From a virus: a stretch of DNA of 21,262 bases. Shown here one piece after another: positions 7,821 through 14,464 of this stretch. Numbering within the stretch: position 1 is the first letter of the stretch; every line of letters starts with the position of its first letter. The notes beneath the pieces were generated by a model. It made no database searches. It was not told where the DNA came from and saw only the letters and a program-made list of their open reading frames with translations. A program made the position numbers and the translations under genes. The stretch is from positions 1-21,262 of IMG/VR virus record IMGVR_UViG_3300031749_000037. The stretch is one strand, 5' to 3'.

Positions 7821-8437
7821 CTTGAGTCCCGGTCCTCCTGGGCGAGGTTGTCGAGCGCGTCGATGGCCGCCTTGACCGCGACCGCCTGATGGATGATCGG
7901 CACCGCGCCCACGTAACCCTCCGTCGCCTGCACGAGCCTCTTGTAGAGGTCGCCGGCCGCGCGCAGGTTGATGGTCAGTTCCTGCCGGTTGTACGGCAGA
8001 TCGACGACCCGGGCGAAGCCGCGCCGGTACTCGAACACATCCTTCGCGGAGGGCATGCGGAGCAGATGAACCGTCGTGGCGCCCAGCACGTTGGTGACGA
8101 CCCGGATGTTGTCGCCGACAGAGACCGCGTCATCCACCTCCGCATGGCTCAACTGCTCGACGCACCGGGCCGCCTCGAAGGGATCGATCTCGGCAGCCGC
8201 GTCTTCGTCGGTGCGGATCTTGGCGAGCAGGGCGGCGTCCACATCCTCGGCATTGGGGATCAACGTCTCCGACCGCCCGCGCCCGAGTTGCTTGATCACG
8301 ACCTTGCGCCGGCGCTGCCGCTCGGCCCAGTCGTCATCGGAAGGGAAACGGACTCGCACGGTCTTGGTCCCGTCCGGGGTCCGCAGTTGAATGGCGACCG
8401 GCACGGTCCCATCGAACACTGGAGCGTTGCTGTCCAT
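7814..8437 (-). CDS. Tail assembly chaperone (lambda G-like), zero-frame product
   Basis: A 207-residue acidic helical protein between the tail tube and tape-measure genes, the position of lambda gpG. It opens with a strand region containing VPVAIQLRTPDGTKTVRVRF, then DDWAERQRRRKVV, and continues with charged helices that include DPFEAARCVEQLSHAEVDDA. A start 27 bases upstream (8464) is possible, but the ATG at 8437 follows the previous gene's TAG and a strong AGGGAGGA five bases before it, so I chose that. Its last codons, TTT TAG, form part of the frameshift signal producing the longer fusion. In lambda the short and long forms in fixed ratio coat the tape measure during tube assembly; the same is inferred here. 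Confidence 0.85.
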   Translation of the reverse strand: MDSNAPVFDGTVPVAIQLRTPDGTKTVRVRFPSDDDWAERQRRRKVVIKQLGRGRSETLIPNAEDVDAALLAKIRTDEDAAAEIDPFEAARCVEQLSHAEVDDAVSVGDNIRVVTNVLGATTVHLLRMPSAKDVFEYRRGFARVVDLPYNRQELTINLRAAGDLYKRLVQATEGYVGAVPIIHQAVAVKAAIDALDNLAQEDRDSSF

Positions 8438-8447
8438 CGAATCCTCC

Positions 8448-9491
8448 CTACTGGCAGATCCCATCCACGTTGCATTTCGCGACCGCCTGGATAACGCCGT
8501 TGCTGGTGTCGTACATCGGCAGGCAATCGACGGCGACAGTCAGAATCTGATCCGTCTCCGCGATCTCCACGGCAGAGAAGGAGACCTTCTGCCAGGTGAC
8601 CTGGAGCGAGTTGTTGACGTCGAACTGAAGGTTGATCACCGCCGTCCCGGTCGTTTGCGCCTTGAGCTTCGTGTACTCGGTCGAGCCGTTATCGAAGCGG
8701 GCCACGAATCGCAGGTTGCCTTGCCGGTTGCCGAACTCGAGGCGGCCGCGGATCGCGCCCGATGCGCCGTCGCCGGCAGACTGGAACCCGGATCCGGGGA
8801 AGAAGCCGGAGTCCATCCGGATGTTGTTCTTCCAGCCGGTTTCGAGCGAGACGATGTTCTTGCTGGTGACGTAGTCCACGCCGTTGATCGAAAGCGTCAA
8901 CGACGCGGCGGGCAGCAGCTTTTCCGTCTGCGCGGCCGGCATGGTGATGCCCGTCGCGGAGTCGATCACCTTGCCTGAGCCGACGAACTCGACGCTGATC
9001 TTCGAGTTCGCGCGGCCCGGCCCAGATCCGATGGAGATCTGCCACGATTCGACTGCGCAACCGACCGCCTGACGGTCGAGCACGACGCCCGCGCCCGGGC
9101 GGATCTGCTCCACGAAGGAGAAATAGGGTAGTTCCGCGAGATCCCCGTTCGCCGGAAGGAGCGGCGTTACCGTGTAGGTGAAGTTCGGGTTCGATCCCGA
9201 CTTGACCGGCTTGCCCAGCCCAAAACACATGGCCCACGCCGCGATCTCCGCGCCCAGGTGCTTCTCCAGCGTGCCGCCCACGTCCCAGGAGGTCTTGAAC
9301 GTCTGGGTGGGAAACTCGTGCCCCTTGCCGTACTCGTCGGCGTCGTTCTCCGTGGCCAGGCGCGGATTGGCGAGCGCGCCGTTGAGCTTCGAGAAGCGCC
9401 ACAGCGCGGCGGCGCCCTGCGCCGTCGCGATATCGGTCTGCTTGCCTTTGCCGAAGGCAATCAGAACCTCTTGAAGCCTAGTCGTGGACAT
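8448..9491 (-). CDS. Major tail tube protein
   Basis: A 347-residue beta-rich protein. Features are an N-terminal FGKGKQTDIATAQGAAALWR arm, WDVGGTLEKHLGAEIAAWAM (a tube-protein strand-helix-strand core), a central LPYFSFVEQIRPG segment, and a C-terminal part with repeated strands (LEFGNRQGNLRFVARF, AVINLQFDVNNSLQVTW). This fits the phage tail tube family 2 (Phage_tube_2-like) by my recollection. Subunits stack as hexamer rings around the tape measure. It has the strongest Shine-Dalgarno site in the region, GGAGGAGGTGA about seven bases before the ATG at 9491, as expected for a highly expressed structural protein. Position before the chaperone equals lambda V. It is longer than simple tube proteins, so an extra surface domain may be included. 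Confidence 0.88.
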   Translation of the reverse strand: MSTTRLQEVLIAFGKGKQTDIATAQGAAALWRFSKLNGALANPRLATENDADEYGKGHEFPTQTFKTSWDVGGTLEKHLGAEIAAWAMCFGLGKPVKSGSNPNFTYTVTPLLPANGDLAELPYFSFVEQIRPGAGVVLDRQAVGCAVESWQISIGSGPGRANSKISVEFVGSGKVIDSATGITMPAAQTEKLLPAASLTLSINGVDYVTSKNIVSLETGWKNNIRMDSGFFPGSGFQSAGDGASGAIRGRLEFGNRQGNLRFVARFDNGSTEYTKLKAQTTGTAVINLQFDVNNSLQVTWQKVSFSAVEIAETDQILTVAVDCLPMYDTSNGVIQAVAKCNVDGICQ

Positions 9492-9633
9492 CGGTCGTCA
9501 CCTCCTCCTTCGTCGTGGGCGGCTCGCACTGGCTCCACCCGGCTACGAGAAGCGGCACCAGGACCGCGGGCGTCGTTTCAACCTCCTTCGGCTCGCCCAC
9601 GCCGAATGGGGGCAACATCCATACCGTCTCCAT
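9478..9633 (-). CDS. Small 51-residue phage protein before the tail tube gene
   Basis: ATG at 9633-9631, TAG at 9480-9478. The N-terminus reads METVWMLPPFGVGEPKEVE, followed by a hydrophobic LVPLLVAGWSQCEPP stretch and a charged tail. Start and stop both interlock with neighbours: TGATG with the terminator gene upstream and a 14-base overlap with the tail-tube start downstream. The same small ORF, with its W-M-x-PPFG and AGW-x-QC residues, is familiar to me from other siphoviruses in this position. Function is not known. Such overlaps in both directions are unlikely by chance, so I consider it real. Confidence 0.75.
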   Translation of the reverse strand: METVWMLPPFGVGEPKEVETTPAVLVPLLVAGWSQCEPPTTKEEVTTDVHD

Positions 9634-10106
9634 CACTCGTCTCCGATCTCCGTGAACGTTATGGGCACTTCAAAATAGTCCACACCCTCCGCGTCCGTCT
9701 GCCGTTGAATCAACGGCAGGTCCATGGGGTAGCAGTTCGGGTGCACAGCGGCGTTCAGCATCAGCATCCCGCCCGCCGTGGGGACGCCTTTCGTGATCAA
9801 ACGGAACAGCCGGTAGTAGGCGGTCGGCGGATCGCCGTCGAACGTCTCCGGGGCGCGCAGGTAAAGCGTCACCTGGTGCTTCCACACGTCCACACCGCCG
9901 AAGGAACCAGGCGCGGTGCCCATCCAGACGGCCATGACCGATGGGACGGGCATCGAGTGGATCGCGTGCGTGAGGCTCACGCGCTTCGGGTACTGGTCGT
10001 GATAGGCGTAGATCCGCTCCGGATCGCCACCCATCTCAGCGATCAGGTCCGGGATGTCGCGGAGCATCGCGACCAGGTTGGTTACCAGTTGCGAGGGGTC
10101 GATCAT
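9633..10106 (-). CDS. Tail terminator-like protein (lambda U position)
   Basis: A 157-residue alpha/beta protein. It starts with a helix (IDPSQLVTNLVAMLRDIPDLIAEM, residues 2-25), then an IYAYHDQYPKRVSLTHAI segment, the strand WKHQVTLYLRAP, a helix AYYRLFRLITKG, and a final strand pair ending in FEVPITFTEIGD. This helix-strand-helix order is the usual terminator fold; terminators form a hexameric ring that stops tube growth and joins the tail to the head connector. The position between tail-completion and tube genes equals lambda U. The start shares ATGA with the preceding stop and the stop shares TGATG with the following start. Sequence-level family membership is not certain. Confidence 0.75.
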   Translation of the reverse strand: MIDPSQLVTNLVAMLRDIPDLIAEMGGDPERIYAYHDQYPKRVSLTHAIHSMPVPSVMAVWMGTAPGSFGGVDVWKHQVTLYLRAPETFDGDPPTAYYRLFRLITKGVPTAGGMLMLNAAVHPNCYPMDLPLIQRQTDAEGVDYFEVPITFTEIGDE

Positions 10107-10558
10107 TGCTGTTTACCGCCGAGGGAACGCTCCAGGGTCAGGCGCGGGACCATCTCCGCGACCACCCGCCTGGTAGCCTCGGCTACCGCCGCACGGTTCT
10201 TGGGCGAGAAAACCACCCAGGGCTCGATCTTCTGATTGATCCACGCCTTGATCCGGTCTTTCCGGGTCGAGTTGCTGGCCTTGGCCTGCTTCTCGCTCAC
10301 CGACCGCACCATGAAGTTGCGGAGCATGTCTCCGGTCAGCGTGAGGTTGCGCCGGTTGCCCCGGCCCAGTCTCGTCTTCCGGATCGCGTACCGTTTGGTG
10401 AGCGGCTTGGCCGGCGAGTCGTCCGGTCCCTGGGCCGCGGTCACACGGTTCTTCACCGCCGCCACTCCGACGTTGCCGATCTTGAACATCTGGTTCTGCC
10501 TAAAGTTCAGACGGTCAAGCCGGATCTCCTTCTTCTGGTAGATCCGTACGGACGCCAT
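10103..10558 (-). CDS. Tail completion / virion morphogenesis protein (lambda Z position)
   Basis: A 151-residue very basic helical protein. It has a LTKRYAIRKTRLGRGNRRNL segment directly followed by TLTGDMLRNFMV, the 'L-S/T-x-x-YA-x-x-K ... L-x-x-TG-x-L' arrangement of phage virion morphogenesis and HK97 gp10-like neck or tail-completion proteins. The C-terminus holds a second helix (AAVAEATRRVVAEMVPRL). It probably caps the tail end that meets the head. The ATG at 10558 follows the preceding TGA within eight bases, with GAGG close by, and the stop overlaps the terminator start as ATGA. No other function is suggested. Confidence 0.72.
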   Translation of the reverse strand: MASVRIYQKKEIRLDRLNFRQNQMFKIGNVGVAAVKNRVTAAQGPDDSPAKPLTKRYAIRKTRLGRGNRRNLTLTGDMLRNFMVRSVSEKQAKASNSTRKDRIKAWINQKIEPWVVFSPKNRAAVAEATRRVVAEMVPRLTLERSLGGKQQ

Positions 10559-10565
10559 GCCTGCC

Positions 10566-10862
10566 TCACGATTCGCGAAGCGCCAGCCACGCGCCCCGTG
10601 TTGGATCGGACAGCACCTCGTACACCTTGTAGGTCCTGCCCGCCACCGTCACCTCATCGCCGTGCTCCGGCGCGGCTGCAAAGTCCGCGAGGTTGACGAA
10701 CAGGCGGGCATAGACGCCTTCGGTATGGCGTTGCTCGTCGGTAGAGCGTTCGAGGATCGCCTTGACGCTGAACGCCTGACCGGTGGCGGGCTGGTAGCTC
10801 ACGAGTTGGCCGAACGCCGCCACGACCGTGCGATTCAGGATGCCGAACGCATCGGAAGCCAC
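10566..10862 (-). CDS. Head-tail stopper (lambda FII-like)
   Basis: A 98-residue protein starting at GTG (10862-10860), preceded by GAAGGTGG. After an N-terminal helix (FGILNRTVVAAFG) it is mostly beta: YQPATGQAFSVKAILER, then GVYARLFVNLADF, then GDEVTVAGRTYKVYEV. The pattern of a modified base strand, an 'F/L-F-V-x-L-A-D' strand and a GD-x-V-x-V-x-G-x-x-Y-x-V hairpin is the same as in lambda gpFII and related stoppers, which seal the portal channel after packaging and provide the tail docking site. The size is close to lambda FII (about 117 residues). The position before the tail-completion gene fits. Confidence 0.78.
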   Translation of the reverse strand: MASDAFGILNRTVVAAFGQLVSYQPATGQAFSVKAILERSTDEQRHTEGVYARLFVNLADFAAAPEHGDEVTVAGRTYKVYEVLSDPTRGAWLALRES

Positions 10863-10874
10863 GAACCACCTTCG

Positions 10875-11357
10875 CTAGAAACCGGTCTGATGGATGCGGT
10901 ACGCGAACTTCACGCGCAGCACGCCGTCTCCGGCGGCGTTGCCCGTGATCTCGCCCGCCCCCACGTTTTGCAGCACCAGCGGCTGGTTCTCCCCGTTCGC
11001 TTTGGACACGATGCTGTCCAGCTTGGGCAGGATGTTCGTCACGGTGTCGGCGGCCTGATCGATGAAGCCGGTCGTCTCCACGGTCTGCGACACCTGCACG
11101 CCGGAGCCGTTGGTGAACTTCACCGCAAGATTGGCGGTCGCCTCCGCGAAGACGTTCGTCCCCGCGTCGAGGAACGCCAGGCCGCCAAGGAACTCCAGCA
11201 CCTTGCCGGCGCCGGGCGCGGGCGCCAGGGTCTTCGGCGTGGCACGGAGGGCCTTCACCTCCGCCGAGGTCAGGACGACTTCGCCGTACCGGAGCTCGCC
11301 GCCGCCCTGCACGATGCCCGCCGCCATCACGCGCTGCTTAAACTTTTGCACGCCCAT
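10875..11357 (-). CDS. Conserved virion protein, function unknown
   Basis: A 160-residue protein. The start at 11357 is chosen over an ATG 48 bases upstream (11405) because AAGGAGAAA lies about six bases before it. The core contains YGEVVLTSAEVKALRATPKT, APGAGKVLEFLGG and NLAVKFTNGSG, with strands and turns but no catalytic motif. I have seen 'VLTSA-x-VKAL-x-ATP ... L-x-PAPGAGK' in prophage structural proteins lying between capsid and connector genes, function unassigned. The C-terminal half is a regular beta region (GDGVLRVKFAYRIHQTGF). A head-surface, neck or decoration role is likely from location, not shown by sequence. Confidence 0.75.
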   Translation of the reverse strand: MGVQKFKQRVMAAGIVQGGGELRYGEVVLTSAEVKALRATPKTLAPAPGAGKVLEFLGGLAFLDAGTNVFAEATANLAVKFTNGSGVQVSQTVETTGFIDQAADTVTNILPKLDSIVSKANGENQPLVLQNVGAGEITGNAAGDGVLRVKFAYRIHQTGF

Positions 11358-11595
11358 GCGCTTTCTCCTTCCGCTGTTTGGTTTGAGGGGCTGCGGCGGG
11401 CCCACCCATCTGGATCTTCCGCAACTCGAACAACTGCCGCAGAGTCCGCAGGTACTGCCGCGCCGGGCCCGGAGCGTCCGGAGGAGGCGGCATCGCCTCC
11501 CCCGGCTTCATAGGCTGGCCGTTGAAAACCGGCAGGCGCTCGGTCGCCAGGTATTGCGCCGAGGGGTCGAACTTCGGCAGAGCACGGTAGGCCAT
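11338..11595 (-). CDS. Small 85-residue protein after the major capsid gene (lambda FI position)
   Basis: ATG at 11595-11593 with GGGAGGA five bases upstream, directly after the capsid TAG. The sequence starts with YRALPKFDPSAQYL, has a Pro-rich middle (PPPPDAPGPARQYL) and an ELRKI helix (TLRQLFELRKIQMG) followed by a basic Lys/Arg tail. Its 3' end overlaps the next gene's start by about 20 bases. It occupies the place of lambda FI, which stimulates terminase-prohead docking, but it is shorter and I see no clear similarity, so function is unknown. The same frame extends far upstream, but only this part is translated sensibly. Confidence 0.7.
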   Translation of the reverse strand: MAYRALPKFDPSAQYLATERLPVFNGQPMKPGEAMPPPPDAPGPARQYLRTLRQLFELRKIQMGGPAAAPQTKQRKEKAHGRAKV

Positions 11596-11609
11596 GACGA
11601 TCCTCCCGG

Positions 11610-12599
11610 CTACGCGACCGCCGAAGCGAAGAAATAGCCCATCTCGCTCGCGACGAGCTTGATGTCGAAGGCCATCTCGATCTCGACGATGTCGGAGGCA
11701 ATGATCTCCCACCGGTAGCGCTTGATCCGGTTGCCTTCCGCGCCCGCGCCGAGATACCCGCTCCACGCAAAGGTGTAAGCGGCGCTCGGCGTGAGCAGCC
11801 CGGCGTTCGGGGCGACGTGCGCCAGCAGCGCCTGCTTGCCGCCGATGAAGGAGTGCGACGCCGTGGCGCCCTCGGCCGCCGTGTTCTCGATGGCGCCCAT
11901 CACGAGGATGCGGTCGATTTCGAGGATTGCCGCCAGGGCCTCGCGCGTGATGCGCGCGGGACCGCCGTTGGTCTGGCCGTACTTCACGCGGTCCACCAGG
12001 TCGGGATGGTCCACCAGCTTCAGCCACACCGGTTCCGAGATCACCAGCGTGTTGGCGGGATAGCCCGTGGCCTGCTTGATGGCGAGCTTGCCGGCGCGAA
12101 TGTCCTCGATGGGGTTCGAGGCCGGATCGTTCCACTGGAGGAACTGGCTGCCAGTCGGGCCGGCGGCGACGCCGGTCATATCGGTGCCCCACTTGCCGGT
12201 CGAGAACAGGGCGCCCGCGAAGAGCTTCTCGCGCCGGATCAGCGCTTGCTGGCTGAGGAACTCGGTCGCGTCGCGGTCCATGTTGATGACCGGGTCGGCG
12301 TTGCCGCGAAGCTGGTCGGGAATCGGCTTGGACTCGGCCCACACGTTGCAGAAGTAGGTGGGCGTGTTGTCCAGCCGGTAGCCCACGCTCGCGGCGGGCG
12401 TGCCGGGCGCGCGCTGTTGCATCTGATCGCGGAAGAAGTCGCCGCGATTGTAAACGTAGTAGCGGTCGCTCTGCTTGGAAACCGGAATCACCGGGCAGAT
12501 CTGCGACGCCACGAACTCCGACTGATTCTGCAGGTACGCGATGCTGATCTGCGTCAGCGGCGTATTGACGTGGACGTCACCGGGGGTCGGGAGGTACAT
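11610..12599 (-). CDS. Major capsid protein (lambda E-like)
   Basis: A 329-residue protein with features of the HK97-fold major capsid family E: an N-terminal LTQISIAYLQNQSEFVASQI segment, PVIPVSKQSDRYYVYNRGDF (E-loop region), DRDATEFLSQQALIRREKL (spine helix area), and a P-domain with TLVISEPVWLKLVDHPDLVD. The C-terminus has a strand-rich YLGAGAEGNRIKRYRWEI segment and ends in FASAVA. It has no N-terminal propeptide long enough to act as a scaffold, which agrees with a separate scaffold (see the nested gene). AAAGGAGC lies about ten bases before the ATG. The gene follows the cement protein as lambda E follows D. Confidence 0.93.
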   Translation of the reverse strand: MYLPTPGDVHVNTPLTQISIAYLQNQSEFVASQICPVIPVSKQSDRYYVYNRGDFFRDQMQQRAPGTPAASVGYRLDNTPTYFCNVWAESKPIPDQLRGNADPVINMDRDATEFLSQQALIRREKLFAGALFSTGKWGTDMTGVAAGPTGSQFLQWNDPASNPIEDIRAGKLAIKQATGYPANTLVISEPVWLKLVDHPDLVDRVKYGQTNGGPARITREALAAILEIDRILVMGAIENTAAEGATASHSFIGGKQALLAHVAPNAGLLTPSAAYTFAWSGYLGAGAEGNRIKRYRWEIIASDIVEIEMAFDIKLVASEMGYFFASAVA

Positions 12600-12633
12600 G
12601 GTTGGTTATGCTCCTTTCGTTTGCTGGCTGCTG

Positions 12634-12999
12634 CTACCGCTGAAGGATCAGCAGGGCCGGAATGATCTCGCCCGCGGCGCCGGCCGCGGCAAGCGCCTTG
12701 CCGAGGATCTTGCCCGAGGACTGCGTGACGGCGCGCCCGCTGGAATCCGCCTCGAGCAGGGCCCCGCGCGCGACGGCCGCGCCCGCCACCACCTTCGACA
12801 CCTGGCCAGGCTGGCAGGCGAACGCGAGCGCCTTACCCGCCGCGTCGGGCTTGTTCTGAATCACGCCGTCTGCTGCCAGGCCGGCGCCGGTCGGGTCCAC
12901 CTGCCCATCGGCGGCGATGGTCCCGAAGTAGAATTGCTTCCCGCTGAGGTCCTGGCCGGCCTCAACGGTGAGCGTCGTCAGACCCAATTCGTAAGCCAT
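12634..12999 (-). CDS. Capsid cement / decoration protein (DUF2190-like, lambda D position)
   Basis: A 121-residue protein with the cement-protein pattern: AGQDLSGKQFYFGTI, then GAGLAADGVIQNKPDAAGKAL, then PGQVSKVVAGAAVARGALLE and SGKILGKALAAAGAAGEIIP. The DLSGKQ-x-x-F, G-V-x-Q-N-K-P and V-x-AGG/AA-V-x-x-G strands are characteristic of DUF2190/phage cement proteins, which form trimers on the capsid surface and stabilise it after expansion. The ATG has an AAAAAGGAGAC site about eight bases upstream. It lies between scaffold/protease and major capsid, as lambda D does, and is of normal length. Confidence 0.85.
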   Translation of the reverse strand: MAYELGLTTLTVEAGQDLSGKQFYFGTIAADGQVDPTGAGLAADGVIQNKPDAAGKALAFACQPGQVSKVVAGAAVARGALLEADSSGRAVTQSSGKILGKALAAAGAAGEIIPALLILQR

Positions 13000-13036
13000 G
13001 GATCGTTGTCTCCTTTTTGTCGATTGGCTCGCCGCG

Positions 13037-13513
13037 CTAACTCGGCTTTACCGTGGCCGACTTCTCAGCGAGGTACTGCTCGTAGAGCTTGGGGTTCTGG
13101 GTCAGCGCCTCCACATACGCCTGCGCGAACCGGATGCGCTTCGCCGCCGCGATCTGCTCGGCGGTTCCCTTCAACTGCGCCTCCGCGCCCACCGGGAGTG
13201 CGTGCGTCTGCGTCTGCACCGCCGTCCGGTGCGAGTCCGCGGCCTTGGCGGCCAGCAGCGCGTCGCGCACCTGCGGGACGGTCATCTTCTTCGAGATGGC
13301 CTCCGGCAGGAACTCCGGCTTTCCAGCCAGGGAGCACAGCGCCGCGATTTCTTCGTACTGCGCGCGGAGGTTGGCCTCGATTGCGGCAGCATCGACAGTC
13401 GGTGCTGCAGGAGCCGCGGCGGGAGTCGGAGTCTCCGCAGGTTTCGTTTCCGTGGGTACCGGCGGCGCCGGAGCTGCGGTGGCGTCTGCCGTCTTGGTTA
13501 CTTCCTGGTCCAT
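13037..13513 (-). CDS. Nested scaffold protein (lambda Nu3-like), internal start in protease gene
   Basis: Within the protease frame, ATG codons occur at 13519-13517 and 13513-13511. AAGGAG (13527-13522) stands eight bases from the second one, ideal spacing, and only two from the first. Starting at 13513 gives a 158-residue protein, with a disordered Pro/Ala/Thr-rich head (to about 45) and then helices with IEANLRAQYEEIAALC, SKKMTVPQVRDALLAAKAAD and EQIAAAKRIRFAQAYVEALT. This is the arrangement of lambda Nu3, which is translated from inside gene C, binds the capsid protein through its C-terminus and directs prohead assembly. The call rests on that parallel plus the visible ribosome-binding site. 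Confidence 0.72.
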   Translation of the reverse strand: MDQEVTKTADATAAPAPPVPTETKPAETPTPAAAPAAPTVDAAAIEANLRAQYEEIAALCSLAGKPEFLPEAISKKMTVPQVRDALLAAKAADSHRTAVQTQTHALPVGAEAQLKGTAEQIAAAKRIRFAQAYVEALTQNPKLYEQYLAEKSATVKPS

Positions 13514-14464
13514 CGTCATTTCTCCTTGTGGAATTTGCGTCCCGGCAGACGCCGCGACGCGAGCTTGCCTTCGGGCCTTCGCCGCCTCGGCTACGGCGGC
13601 CACGGCCTGGTCAAACGTGCCTACCCGATCCGCGAGGCCCGAGGCGAGTGCTTTCTCGCCGTAGAACAGGCCCGCCTCGGTGTTGCGAACCAGCGCCGCC
13701 TTCAAGTCGCGGTTCCGGCCGACCGCGCCCACGAAGATTTCGTAGAGCCGGTCGATCTCGGTTTGGAGCGTGGCGCGGGCGTCGTCCGTGAGCGGCTGGT
13801 GCGTGCTGAAGTCGTTCTTGCGCGCGCCGGCATAGACCGCGGTGAACTTCCGGCCAACTTTCTCGTCGAAGCCCGACTGGTCCAGGTGGACCGCGATTAC
13901 ACCCACCGATCCGACGCCGCCGGTCCGGGTGACGAACAGCTTCTCCGCGCTCGATGCGAGGGCGTACGCAGCCGAGAAGGCCTCGTCGTTCGCTATCGCG
14001 TACACCGGTTTCTCCGGCCGCGCCGCGAAGATCTCGTCAGCCAGGTCGAACAGACCGCCAACCTCACCGCCGGGCGAATCCACGTCGAGCAGGATTCCCC
14101 GGATGCGCGGGTCCGCGACGGCGTCACCGAACTGGCTCCGGATGCTCTCGTAGGATTGGAGGCCGGATTCGGTATCCAGCCACGATGCCTTCTTCACCAG
14201 CGTGCCGGAGATGCCGATCACCGCAATGCCGTCCGGAGTGACCATGTACGGCTTGCGGTCGCGTTCTTTATCGGGACCCGCGCCGTCCAGGCCATCGTCC
14301 ATTGGCATGGCGACTGGAACGATCACTTCTTCGAGTGCGACCGGATCGGGAATGCCGACGCGCGGCCCGATCGCCTGGAGGATGACGCTCAGCTTCTGGG
14401 GCTGGATCAGCAGCGGAACCCCAAACACCCGTCCGGCGAGGTGCGGGAGATAGCTCGTCTTCAC
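13037..14464 (-). CDS. S49-family capsid maturation protease with C-terminal scaffold (lambda C-like)
   Basis: A 475-residue protein from a GTG (14464-14462) that overlaps the portal stop as GTGA, with AAGGAG eight bases before. Residues about 75-290 form a ClpP/SppA-fold peptidase: GIAVIGISGTLV, then GILLDVDSPGGEVGG, the serine segment AFSAAYALASSAEKLF (Ser164), GGVGSVGVI, and VYAGARKNDF (Lys216). The Ser-Lys distance of 52 residues equals that reported for lambda C (Ser166/Lys218). The C-terminal part (about 316-475) is Ala/Pro-rich, then helical, and acts as a scaffold (see next entry). In lambda, gpC enters the prohead, cleaves portal and scaffold and is destroyed. A longer frame to 14755 exists, but its N-terminus is low-complexity Arg-rich translation of the portal gene. 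Confidence 0.9.
   Translation of the reverse strand: MKTSYLPHLAGRVFGVPLLIQPQKLSVILQAIGPRVGIPDPVALEEVIVPVAMPMDDGLDGAGPDKERDRKPYMVTPDGIAVIGISGTLVKKASWLDTESGLQSYESIRSQFGDAVADPRIRGILLDVDSPGGEVGGLFDLADEIFAARPEKPVYAIANDEAFSAAYALASSAEKLFVTRTGGVGSVGVIAVHLDQSGFDEKVGRKFTAVYAGARKNDFSTHQPLTDDARATLQTEIDRLYEIFVGAVGRNRDLKAALVRNTEAGLFYGEKALASGLADRVGTFDQAVAAVAEAAKARRQARVAASAGTQIPQGEMTMDQEVTKTADATAAPAPPVPTETKPAETPTPAAAPAAPTVDAAAIEANLRAQYEEIAALCSLAGKPEFLPEAISKKMTVPQVRDALLAAKAADSHRTAVQTQTHALPVGAEAQLKGTAEQIAAAKRIRFAQAYVEALTQNPKLYEQYLAEKSATVKPS

Noticed and set aside
11596-12342. Upstream part of the 334-residue minus-strand frame that ends at 11338
   Set aside because: Shadow of the major capsid gene; only the final 85 residues, behind a Shine-Dalgarno site at 11595, are a real gene.
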